DNA from: Gammaproteobacteria bacterium
Lineage (GTDB): Bacteria > Pseudomonadota > Gammaproteobacteria > S012-40
Length of the DNA: 6,980 nucleotides
Reading direction: 5' to 3'
Assembly (NCBI GenBank): GCA_029864945.1
Contig: JAOTSL010000172.1
Location: 1-6,980 of the forward strand
The notes under the pieces were generated by a model. The model worked only from the letters and a program-made list of their open reading frames with translations. It did no database searches and was not told the origin of the DNA. Of this stretch, positions 1 to 6,061 are shown one piece after another; positions within the stretch are counted from its first letter, which is position 1; each line of letters starts with the position of its first letter. Position numbers and translations under genes: made by a program.

Positions 1-1196
1 GAATGGAGCATCGTCAGGCAATGAATAAGCATGAGTCTAACGCAAACAATATTGCCATTGATAGTTTAATGAACTACGAAACCGTTAAATATTTTAATAA
101 TGAGCAGCTCGAAGTTAATCGAACAGACGAGCATTTGAACAAATGGGAAGACAGTGCGGTAATCACCCAGACGTCCATGTCGTTACTTAATTTCGGCCAG
201 GGAGCTATCATTGCAATTGGAGTGGCCATTGTTATGTTTTTTGCTACCAGTGAAGTGGCAAACGGCAATATGACAATAGGTGACCTAGTGCTGGTGAACG
301 CCTTTTTATTGCAGCTTTTTATACCGCTAGGATTTCTTGGAATTGTTTATCGTCAAATTCGTTATTCGTTAACGGATATGGATCACCTGGTGAAACTGTT
401 AAATGTAAAGCCGGAAATAGTAGACAAAGAAAACGCATCTGACTTAAAGGTAACGTCCGGCGTAGTTGTGTTTGATAAGGTGAGGTTTGCCTATAATCCC
501 GACAGGCAAATATTGCACGATGTGAGTTTTGAAATTGGGGCAGGTGAAAAGGTCGCAATTGTAGGCCCTAGTGGTGCAGGAAAATCCACGCTTGGTCGTT
601 TGCTATTTCGTTTTTATGATGTGAATGAAGGCGCTATTTATATTGATGGGCAGAATGTGAGTGACGTGTCACAGCAAAGTTTGCGTAGCAATATTGGAAT
701 CGTACCTCAGGACACAGTGTTGTTTAATGAGAGTATTTATTTCAATTTGCAATATGCCGATCCCGACGCAACTGAAAGTGATATTTACGCAGCGGCAAAA
801 CAGGCGAATCTCCATGAATTTATTAAGCAGTTGCCGCAAGGCTACGACACAATGGTGGGCGAGCGTGGACTGAAATTATCCGGAGGCGAAAAGCAACGTG
901 TAGCAATTGCTCGTGTTATTCTTAAAAAGCCAAAAATATTGATTTTTGATGAAGCAACCTCAGCACTGGATACACATTCAGAGCAGGCAATTTTAGAATC
1001 GCTAAAAGAAACTGCACGAAATCACACAACGCTTGTAATCGCGCATCGTTTATCAACTATTGTTGATGCGGATAGAATTCTGGTGCTTGATGCCGGGTGT
1101 ATTATCGAGCAGGGGTCGCATAGAGCGTTGCTCGAAAGCAATGGTCGATATGCGGAAATGTGGCAGATGCAGCTGAAGGAAAGGGATGAAGAATAG
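1..1196 (+). CDS. Atm1-type ABC exporter, half-transporter (5' end outside window)
   Basis: This is the C-terminal part of a fused permease-ATPase that forms a homodimeric inner-membrane exporter. The visible 397 residues begin inside the transmembrane domain: the segment IDSLMNYETVKYFNNE (19-34) is the hallmark of the Atm1/HMT1 subfamily, and membrane helices follow at about 64-82 and 92-116. The ATPase domain is complete: Walker A GPSGAGKST (188-196), Q-loop Gln236, signature LSGGEKQR (292-299), Walker B ILIFDEATS (312-320) with catalytic Glu317, D-loop SALD (320-323) and switch His348. Family members have about 600 residues, so roughly 200 are missing to the left; the ATG at position 3 is internal, not the start. 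Known relatives export glutathione- or persulfide-linked compounds and help with metal tolerance or Fe-S homeostasis; the substrate here is inferred only. It faces the tlpA-like gene tail-to-tail. Confidence 0.93.
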   Translation, partial: MEHRQAMNKHESNANNIAIDSLMNYETVKYFNNEQLEVNRTDEHLNKWEDSAVITQTSMSLLNFGQGAIIAIGVAIVMFFATSEVANGNMTIGDLVLVNAFLLQLFIPLGFLGIVYRQIRYSLTDMDHLVKLLNVKPEIVDKENASDLKVTSGVVVFDKVRFAYNPDRQILHDVSFEIGAGEKVAIVGPSGAGKSTLGRLLFRFYDVNEGAIYIDGQNVSDVSQQSLRSNIGIVPQDTVLFNESIYFNLQYADPDATESDIYAAAKQANLHEFIKQLPQGYDTMVGERGLKLSGGEKQRVAIARVILKKPKILIFDEATSALDTHSEQAILESLKETARNHTTLVIAHRLSTIVDADRILVLDAGCIIEQGSHRALLESNGRYAEMWQMQLKERDEE

Positions 1197-1295
1197 ATGA
1201 AAAGCAGAAAATAATACGGTTCGGTTATTTGAAGTGCTGAATATGTGGGGTGACTGGGTGTGGTGGAGTGAAAATTTTGAGTCTGTAGCGGTTAA

Positions 1296-1322
1296 CAACG
1301 TCCCCTTTAAAAAAGGACGTTG
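1296..1322. terminator. Hairpin in convergent gap, possible bidirectional terminator
   Basis: Outer arms CAACGT (1296-1301) and ACGTTG (1317-1322) pair perfectly. Inside them CCTTT (1304-1308) pairs with AAAGG (1312-1316) around an AAA loop, leaving CC bulged; alternatively the outer stem extends to 8 bp. It lies between two convergent genes, 100 nt after the ABC transporter stop and 61 nt beyond the thioredoxin stop. Neither strand has a clear T-run after the stem, so a classical intrinsic terminator is not certain. It could instead protect 3' ends or be a dispersed palindrome. Confidence 0.4.
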
Positions 1323-1382
1323 CAGGTGGTTATCTCCATTGGCTTTATTATTATTTAATATTGCGTTGGAATAAGCATAATA

Positions 1383-1865
1383 TTATTTAAGTGCTTTTTT
1401 AATTTCAGCTTCAATCGCATCTGCATGTTTTTTTCTAAACCCTTTATGTGTTGCCAGTAACTCACCATTTCTACCAATTAAATATGATGTTGGCATTACT
1501 TGGACTCCATATTTATCGGCAACTTTTCCATCTGAATCATAGGCAACGGTAAATAAAGCTGGATTATCTCTCAGAAATTTCTTCGTCACTTTTCTATCGC
1601 TATCAAGGCTGATGGCAATAATTTTAAGCCCTTTAGCTTTATATCTTGCGTGCATATTGTTCATCCATGGGAATGACTTTCTGCAGGGGGCGCACCATGA
1701 TGCCCAAAAATCGACATAAACGACCTTTCCTTTAAGCTTGCTTAGCTTAACTGTTTTTCCGCTTGTGGTTTTTAAAGAGAAATCGCTACCGGCTGCGGCA
1801 TACAGTGATTGGCTTGATGTAAGTAGTGCGAATAAAATGATAAGTGCAATGTAAGTGTTCTTCAT
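1383..1865 (-). CDS. TlpA/ResA-like periplasmic thiol-disulfide oxidoreductase
   Basis: A 160-residue secreted thioredoxin-fold protein. Residues 1-24 are a typical Sec signal peptide (MKNT, hydrophobic core IALIILFALLTSS, cleavage near LYA-A), so it acts in the periplasm. The domain begins SDFSLKTTSGKTVKLSKLKGK, the opening of the AhpC/TSA-Redoxin and TlpA families. The active site is WCAPC (Trp57, Cys58, Cys61) after VDFWAS, and the cis-proline loop is VMPTS (Pro125). WCAPC is common in TlpA, ResA and CcmG-type reductases that keep cysteines of client proteins reduced, for example apocytochrome c or metal-site proteins. No cytochrome maturation genes are visible, so the client is unknown. 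The ATG at 1863-1865 has a strong ribosome site. It is the downstream gene of a tight pair with rlmA. Confidence 0.88.
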   Translation of the reverse strand: MKNTYIALIILFALLTSSQSLYAAAGSDFSLKTTSGKTVKLSKLKGKVVYVDFWASWCAPCRKSFPWMNNMHARYKAKGLKIIAISLDSDRKVTKKFLRDNPALFTVAYDSDGKVADKYGVQVMPTSYLIGRNGELLATHKGFRKKHADAIEAEIKKALK

Positions 1866-1870
1866 ATGAA

Positions 1871-1876
1871 TTCCTT
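1871..1876 (-). promoter_or_regulatory. Ribosome binding site of the thioredoxin gene, overlapping the rlmA stop
   Basis: Read on the minus strand this is AAGGAA, 5 nt before the ATG. Its first two bases are the last two of the rlmA TAA stop (1875-1877). Ribosomes ending rlmA therefore sit on this site, which suggests translational coupling and co-transcription. Confidence 0.7.
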
Positions 1877-2702
1877 AAATTGAATTTGTTGTCTGGTAAA
1901 CGTTTATGTTAAATGCAGCAGTGGTCTCAAGCATATCTAGTTCTGCTATTATTTGTCTTACTTTCGTTGATGCGTTCCAGTAGTAAGGGGTCATCATGAA
2001 AAGGTTGTTGATATCTTCACGGGTCTGGATTTTTATTTGTTTTTCTATATTGCTCTGTTGTAAAAGTTTAAAATCGGTTGGGGTTTCTTCCTGTTTATGC
2101 GCTTGTGGTTTTAGGTACATGTGTTCACGTAGTTTTGAAAGATGATTTTCACCTGGTGTCACGCTAATGACAACGGCGTTGTCTGTCATTTTTTTTCTAA
2201 CATTGTCATAGTTAAGTGGTGCATTTATTTTCAATACTATATCAAGCGAGTTATTTGCAATGGGCGGGTTGTTAGAGCTGGCAACCAGCCAATGAATGTG
2301 TTTGTTACGTTTTGCTGCTAAGCGAACGGCTTCTTTAGAGATGTCCATGCCGTAATATATATAGTCGTTATTTAGCTGTGTTTTTATTTGGTCGGTAAAG
2401 TATCCTTCTCCGCAGCCGGAGTCTAAAAATACTTTGTGTGCATCTGAATCGGGCAGCTGCCTGATGATTCTGATTAGCTCAGGACTAAGAAAATCATAAA
2501 AACCCTTTTTCAAAAAATCCTTACGGCAGTGAATCATGGTTTTATTGTCGCCAGGTTCTTTGGTTTTTTTATGTTGCGATGGTAGCAAGTTTACATAACC
2601 TTCTTTGGCGAAGTCAAAGCAGTGGTTGTTGCTGCAAGCTAACTTATTGTCGTTTTTTAATAGTGCTTCTTCGCATATTGGGCAGGTTAATATATGGGGC
2701 AT
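1875..2702 (-). CDS. rlmA: 23S rRNA (guanine-N1)-methyltransferase RlmA(I)
   Basis: A 275-residue SAM-dependent methyltransferase, about the size of E. coli RlmA (RrmA), which methylates N1 of G745 in helix 35 of 23S rRNA. The N-terminal zinc finger has ligands Cys7, Cys10, Cys23 and His27, with the same spacing as I recall for E. coli. It is followed by the family signature DFAKEGYVNLLPSQHK (30-45) and PGD (50-52). The SAM-binding motif I is LDSGCGEGYF (93-102), and GMDIS about 20 residues later is motif II. VASSNNP and, near the C-terminus, MMTPYYW also match the family (E. coli has VASSHRLP and MTPFAW). The RlmA(I) type rather than the Gram-positive RlmA(II)/TlrB type fits the Gram-negative context. 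An 8-A run (2189-2196) lies within the frame but does not break it. No strong Shine-Dalgarno sequence precedes the ATG. The thioredoxin gene follows after 9 nt. Confidence 0.93.
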   Translation of the reverse strand: MPHILTCPICEEALLKNDNKLACSNNHCFDFAKEGYVNLLPSQHKKTKEPGDNKTMIHCRKDFLKKGFYDFLSPELIRIIRQLPDSDAHKVFLDSGCGEGYFTDQIKTQLNNDYIYYGMDISKEAVRLAAKRNKHIHWLVASSNNPPIANNSLDIVLKINAPLNYDNVRKKMTDNAVVISVTPGENHLSKLREHMYLKPQAHKQEETPTDFKLLQQSNIEKQIKIQTREDINNLFMMTPYYWNASTKVRQIIAELDMLETTAAFNINVYQTTNSI

Positions 2703-2804
2703 GGAAGTAGTAGTTTCTTGTTAGTGTTAAAGCCGCAGTTTAGCATGAATGACAAAAAACTATATTTAGGCCATTTACTACCAGTTATAGGTTGCCAGCC
2801 TCAG

Positions 2805-3326
2805 TTACCAGCGGTATTGAATATTGATACCTGTACTATCTTTGTCCTTGTATCCACTTAGGTTCATATCTTTGTTGGATGTGAGCATGTAGCTTGTGAG
2901 GGAGCCTACAGCGGCGCCTGCCAATACATCACTTACGTAATGTTTGTTAGCCTGAACTCTGGTCCAGCCGACAAAAGCGGCAGCAAAATAGGCGATACGT
3001 CCTTTTTTAATCCCATATCGCTGGTGAATATAACTCGCACTGGAAAAAGATGCAGAGGTGTGACCGGATGGAAATGAATAATCAGCACCATTTGGTCGAG
3101 TCCGATTAACACCAAGTTTTACAGAGTAAGTAATACCAAATGTTGCGCCGAAAGATTTGACGAATTGCATGCGCCCTTCTGGATCATCTTCAGTAAATGT
3201 CATACCTAAAGCCGTTAACGGCAGCGCATATTGAACTGCATCACCAAATGACTCGTATTGAACCGCAAAGGCATTTTTGCCACAAACAAAAAGTACTAAC
3301 ACAACAAGGAGTAACTGCTTTTTCAT
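2805..3326 (-). CDS. Small secreted PAP2-family phosphatase
   Basis: A 173-residue type 2 phosphatidic acid phosphatase (PAP2). I chose the ATG at 3324-3326, which begins MKKQLLLVVLVLFV and gives a clean signal peptide ending near NAFA. The frame stays open up to a TTG at 3374, but that would place 16 unlikely residues in front. All three catalytic motifs are intact: C1 KLGVNRTRP (Lys70, Arg77, Pro78), C2 PSGH (86-89) and C3 TRVQANKHYVSD (Arg123, nucleophile His129, Asp133). The family removes phosphate from lipid phosphates such as phosphatidate, phosphatidylglycerol phosphate, undecaprenyl pyrophosphate or lipid A; the substrate cannot be told here. At 173 residues it is compact, with only weakly hydrophobic helices. 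It ends GINIQYRW, an alternating aromatic tail like an outer-membrane beta-signal. It is divergent from the larger PAP2 gene and 102 nt upstream of rlmA on the same strand. Confidence 0.88.
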   Translation of the reverse strand: MKKQLLLVVLVLFVCGKNAFAVQYESFGDAVQYALPLTALGMTFTEDDPEGRMQFVKSFGATFGITYSVKLGVNRTRPNGADYSFPSGHTSASFSSASYIHQRYGIKKGRIAYFAAAFVGWTRVQANKHYVSDVLAGAAVGSLTSYMLTSNKDMNLSGYKDKDSTGINIQYRW

Positions 3327-3635
3327 TTCTGTCTCACGTATATTGTTAATTACTAAGGGGTGTGTCGGAGACAAATAAGAATTTTCAATATCTGAGTGTC
3401 GAAAAACCGGATTCGGTTCACATAAATCATAAGCTGAGTGGTGAAACTAGCGCTTTTAAAAAATATTAGGACAGACAATAGTTTAGGTGGAATTGGTCTA
3501 TATTAGTAAATGCTTTAGTTTTTATGTGGTCTGCCGATTAAGGTTGTATTGGCGTTGTTTGCCATTCTTGGGCAATCTCCCGAGGCTGAGTATTTATACA
3601 ATTGTGATCAGGTTTATATAGAGGTTAGTTAGTTT
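3327..3635. promoter_or_regulatory. 309-nt divergent intergenic region between two PAP2 genes
   Basis: This AT-rich gap must carry the promoters of both PAP2 genes, but I find no sigma-70 box pair good enough to place either. Visible elements are a 6-bp inverted pair TGTCTC (3330-3335) and GAGACA (3368-3373) flanking the small PAP2 leader, a short palindrome AACCG-GATT-CGGTT (3405-3418), and a 5-bp hairpin TTGCC/GGCAA (3559-3575). AT-rich boxes TATACA (3595-3600) and TATATA (3615-3620) lie just before the plus-strand gene. GAGG (3621-3624) is a weak, rather distant ribosome site for it. I see no protein-coding frame or recognisable riboswitch. Confidence 0.5.
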
Positions 3636-4673
3636 ATGTGGGCTACAGGGATAGTGTGTCGTTTAACCTTTATCGTTTTCATTTTATGCTTCGTAAGTAA
3701 TGCGTTTTCTGCTGATGCAGATAATGACCAAACTTTATATGCGAATGATAAACGATTGAAAACATCAGCTTCTTCCGTAGATTTGCTACCCTATGAGCGA
3801 CCGAAAGGATTTGACTGGTTATCCGCATCTCCAGGTAACCTGGTTTCATTTGCCAAACGAATTCGCCCGAAGGAAAATGCTTGGTGGCTTGCTGGTATTG
3901 GCCTTAGCACGGCGGTGCTAATAAAGTATGACCAGGCGATTATGGATGAGTCGCAACGCTTTGCTCGACGCCTGGGGCTGATCTCTGATACTAAAAACGG
4001 CCGTGAGACTTATACTTTGATTGACGCCTCTGCCGGTGGATATGACTTGCCGTTAATTTTCCCCAAAAACCTCAATTCAGTTATGTATTTTATCGGAGAC
4101 GGCCTGACTCATCTGGGTATTATTAGTGGTCTGGCAGGTTATGGGGTGATGAATGATGACAACCGTTCATTGTCAACGGCAAGTCAGACAGTGGAGGCGC
4201 TCTTTGTTACTGGTGTTGTTGTTCAAGTGTTAAAGCGCACTACAGGACGTGAGGCTGGATTTAAGGCAACTGAGGATGGCGGTAAGTGGCAGTTTTTCCC
4301 TAATCAAATGGAATACAATAAAAACGTACCCAAATACGACGCGTTTCCATCGGGACATTTAGCAACAGCAATGGCAACTACAACGGTTCTTGCCGAAAAT
4401 TACCCCGAATATACCTATATACGTCCGTTGGGATACACACTGATGGGGTTGTTGAGCTTTGCGATGATGAATAACGGAGTGCACTGGGCGGGAGATTATC
4501 CGCTTGGCATCGCCATTGGTTACACTGCGGCTAAAGTGGCTGTAGAGCGTAATCGTAAGCAGCGCTGGTTAAAAGCAAATGATCCTGAAAGGGTTAGTCA
4601 AATGAATTTTAGTGCTGTTTTGCCCTTCACTAAAGGTGATGCACTTGGGTTTTCCTATGTCTCTAATTTCTAA
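3636..4673 (+). CDS. Divergent secreted PAP2-family protein
   Basis: A 345-residue protein with a signal peptide (about 1-25, ending NAFS) and a C-terminal PAP2 domain (about 150-305). The catalytic core is present: C2 is FPSGH (237-241), and C3 has His283 and Asp287 in NNGVHWAGD. Both usual phosphate-binding arginines are changed. C1 reads KRTTGREAG (Lys200, Arg205), so the RP of KX6RP is AG, and the C3 Arg position is Met277. Arg205 may substitute. The pattern recalls a PAP2 subfamily with conserved NNGVHW, so it may be functional variation rather than decay. About 120 residues between the signal peptide and the domain are not assigned; they include a hydrophobic stretch at 84-97. The protein ends GFSYVSNF, again an alternating aromatic tail. 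Activity is likely lipid-phosphate hydrolysis at the envelope, with unknown substrate. The next gene starts immediately after its stop. Confidence 0.82.
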   Translation: MWATGIVCRLTFIVFILCFVSNAFSADADNDQTLYANDKRLKTSASSVDLLPYERPKGFDWLSASPGNLVSFAKRIRPKENAWWLAGIGLSTAVLIKYDQAIMDESQRFARRLGLISDTKNGRETYTLIDASAGGYDLPLIFPKNLNSVMYFIGDGLTHLGIISGLAGYGVMNDDNRSLSTASQTVEALFVTGVVVQVLKRTTGREAGFKATEDGGKWQFFPNQMEYNKNVPKYDAFPSGHLATAMATTTVLAENYPEYTYIRPLGYTLMGLLSFAMMNNGVHWAGDYPLGIAIGYTAAKVAVERNRKQRWLKANDPERVSQMNFSAVLPFTKGDALGFSYVSNF

Positions 4674-5342
4674 ATGTTCTTCATGAAAAAAATACTAACA
4701 ATGTTTTTATTGTCGATTTGTTTTCATGTTTCCGGTGTTTATGCGCTGGATGAAAAAGAAAAGAAGCCTATTGTCGACTTTTTAACAAAGCTTCGATTTA
4801 GCTATGCGCAGGTGAATGACTACTCGGCAACCATGCGACTTGAAAGTTTTGAGAATGAGTATCGGCTTCAAAACCAAAAAATGTGGTTTAAAAAACCCGG
4901 TTACTTATTGCTAAAGCAGCTCGGGCCTTTTAAAGAAGGCGCAGCGTTGGCCATCTTGCCAGACGGTACAATTAAAGGCCACTTAGGTGGTTTTTTGTCG
5001 TTTGCGGTAGTATCGATAAAAAAAGATGATGAGAATATGTATGGCGTTACACAGGATTCAGCGCTGAACTCAGGCTACGATAAAATTATTGATATTGCGA
5101 TGAGTATGCTTGATAACGTTATCGATTATTCCATTAGTACCATCTCAATAAAAAACAAAAAACGACTAGTGCTCGATACTTCTTACGAAGATAAATTTGA
5201 TCGACTTCGTTTAATCATTGACCCAGCAACAATGCTTATTGTTGGGTTCGAGCGTTATAGTAAAGGTAAACTGATTCATAAAATTGCCTGGCATAATATT
5301 GAAGTTAATATCAATATCAGCCTGACAAAATTTAACCTATAA
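4674..5342 (+). CDS. Secreted LolA-fold/DUF1571-like protein
   Basis: A protein of up to 222 residues with a signal peptide (MKKILTMFLLSICF, cleavage near VYA-L). The mature part has the order seen in DUF1571 and other LolA-like proteins: an N-terminal helix (KKPIVDFLTKLRFSYAQ), a strand VNDYSATMRLES (48-59), then QKMWFKKPGYLLLKQLGPFKEGA, the dipeptide-rich LPDGTIKGHLGG, and later strands to the C-terminus. That fold is a half-barrel that holds a hydrophobic ligand such as a lipid or lipoprotein acyl chain. The assignment rests on pattern, not on a motif that settles it. Two starts are possible: ATG at 4674, touching the PAP2 stop (TAAATG), or ATG at 4683, which gives a more typical MKK signal peptide. 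Neither has a Shine-Dalgarno sequence, so translation probably depends on coupling to the PAP2 gene. It overlaps wrbA tail-to-tail by 6 bp. Confidence 0.68.
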   Translation: MFFMKKILTMFLLSICFHVSGVYALDEKEKKPIVDFLTKLRFSYAQVNDYSATMRLESFENEYRLQNQKMWFKKPGYLLLKQLGPFKEGAALAILPDGTIKGHLGGFLSFAVVSIKKDDENMYGVTQDSALNSGYDKIIDIAMSMLDNVIDYSISTISIKNKKRLVLDTSYEDKFDRLRLIIDPATMLIVGFERYSKGKLIHKIAWHNIEVNINISLTKFNL

Positions 5343-5924
5343 TTTCCCAGCAATAGTGGCTAACCTTTTCCCTAATGCACGGGTTAAGCGTTTTTCCTCA
5401 TCACTTAATTCGTTTTCACCATTCTCACCAGCAAAGTGGCTTGCGCCATACGGCGAACCCCCACTTATGGAAGTGTGTAAATCTGGTTCAGAATAGGGTA
5501 ACCCTGTTATCAGCATGCCGTGATGTAATAGTGGCAGCATCATCGAGAGTAAAACACTTTCCTGGCCACCATGAATAGTGGATGTAGAAGTGAAAACTGA
5601 AGCTGGCTTGCCAGACAATGCACCCGATAACCACAATCCACTGGTGGAATCGATAAAATACTTAAGCGGTGCAGCCATGTTACCAAAATAACCCGGTGAG
5701 CCTAATGCTAACGCGTCGCAGCTTTTTAAATCATCCAGCGAGACATAAGGCGCACCGTGATCAGGTATGTCTGACTCAGTTGCTTCGCATACGGTTGATA
5801 TATTCGGAACTGTGCGTATTTTTGCCTCAACATTACCTGCTTCTTCCGCACCTCTTGCGATAAGTTGGGCCATTTTTTCAGTTGCACCATGGCGGCCGTA
5901 ATAAAGCACCAGAACTTCAGTCAT
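5337..5924 (-). CDS. wrbA: WrbA-type FMN-dependent NAD(P)H:quinone oxidoreductase
   Basis: A 195-residue cytoplasmic flavodoxin-fold enzyme that reduces quinones by two electrons using NAD(P)H and FMN, avoiding semiquinones; members act as tetramers. The FMN-phosphate loop is YYGRHGATE (8-16). Other family segments are GSPGYFGNM (75-83), GLWLSGALSGKPASVF (96-111), STSTIHGGQES (113-123), LLHHGM (132-137) and GGSPYGASHFAG (155-166). The sequence is nearer to the Pseudomonas WrbA/NQO type (RHGAT, PYSEPDL, GKRLA.IAGKL ending) than to E. coli WrbA. Length fits the family. The usual Ser after YY is Gly10 here, and the usual SPTRFGNM is SPGYFGNM, so flavin or nucleotide contacts may differ slightly. 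The ATG at 5922-5924 is preceded by GGGGAT. It is divergent from the YqhA-family gene. Confidence 0.93.
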   Translation of the reverse strand: MTEVLVLYYGRHGATEKMAQLIARGAEEAGNVEAKIRTVPNISTVCEATESDIPDHGAPYVSLDDLKSCDALALGSPGYFGNMAAPLKYFIDSTSGLWLSGALSGKPASVFTSTSTIHGGQESVLLSMMLPLLHHGMLITGLPYSEPDLHTSISGGSPYGASHFAGENGENELSDEEKRLTRALGKRLATIAGKL

Positions 5925-5928
5925 ATTT

Positions 5929-5934
5929 ATCCCC
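5929..5934 (-). promoter_or_regulatory. Ribosome binding site of wrbA
   Basis: On the minus strand this reads GGGGAT, 4 nt before the ATG at 5922-5924. It supports that start, which also matches the family N-terminus (VLVLYY within the first ten residues). Confidence 0.6.
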
Positions 5935-5999
5935 GAAAATATTTTTTAATTAATGAGTTTAACCACAGTGTAACTACTTTTCTAGTTAAAGATCGGACA

Positions 6000-6029
6000 T
6001 TGCTCATGCAGAAGAAATACATGTAAAAT
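6000..6029 (+). promoter_or_regulatory. Candidate sigma-70 promoter for the YqhA-family gene
   Basis: A TAAAAT box (6024-6029, five of six consensus bases) lies 18 nt after a weak TTGCTC box (6000-6005, three of six). Transcription would begin near 6036, leaving a leader of about 25 nt before ATG 6062. The -35 match is poor, so this is only a candidate. Confidence 0.3.
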
Positions 6030-6049
6030 AAAACAACACTAGGATTATG

Positions 6050-6055
6050 GCGGAA
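6050..6055 (+). promoter_or_regulatory. Ribosome binding site that decides the YqhA-family start
   Basis: GCGGAA sits 6 nt before the ATG at 6062. The earlier ATG at 6047 has AGGA only 2 nt away, too close to be used well, and ATG 6056 directly abuts this site. The start at 6062 is therefore preferred. Confidence 0.5.
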
Positions 6056-6061
6056 ATGCTC

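Noticed and set aside
661..873. 70-codon plus-strand frame inside the ABC transporter
   Set aside because: It overlaps the ATPase domain in another frame, has no recognisable motif, and the transporter frame is unambiguous.
1197..1382. Small gene in the gap after the ABC transporter
   Set aside because: No frame has both a start with a ribosome site and useful length; only the hairpin at 1296-1322 stands out.
2189..2196. Run of eight A on the coding strand of rlmA as a programmed frameshift or phase-variable tract
   Set aside because: The protein stays in frame and matches the family on both sides; the run encodes an ordinary RKKM stretch and no alternative product follows.
2782..2807. Short direct repeat CAGTTA near the end of the small PAP2 gene
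   Set aside because: Two 6-bp copies 20 nt apart are within chance and show no terminal inverted repeats or other sign of a mobile element.
2933..3115. 60-codon minus-strand frame inside the small PAP2 gene
   Set aside because: It is an alternative frame of the PAP2 gene, whose three catalytic motifs are all intact.
3327..3374. N-terminal extension of the small PAP2 to a TTG start at 3374
   Set aside because: It adds 16 residues before a perfect MKK signal peptide, uses a rare start codon, and shows no ribosome site.
3603..3618. Possible CRP-like site TGTGA followed by TTATA before the large PAP2 gene
   Set aside because: Only the left half matches the TGTGA-N6-TCACA pattern; half sites occur by chance in AT-rich gaps.
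5375..5863. Two plus-strand frames antisense to wrbA (5375-5578 and 5669-5863)
   Set aside because: They lie opposite a well-conserved gene and show no domain, signal peptide or ribosome site.
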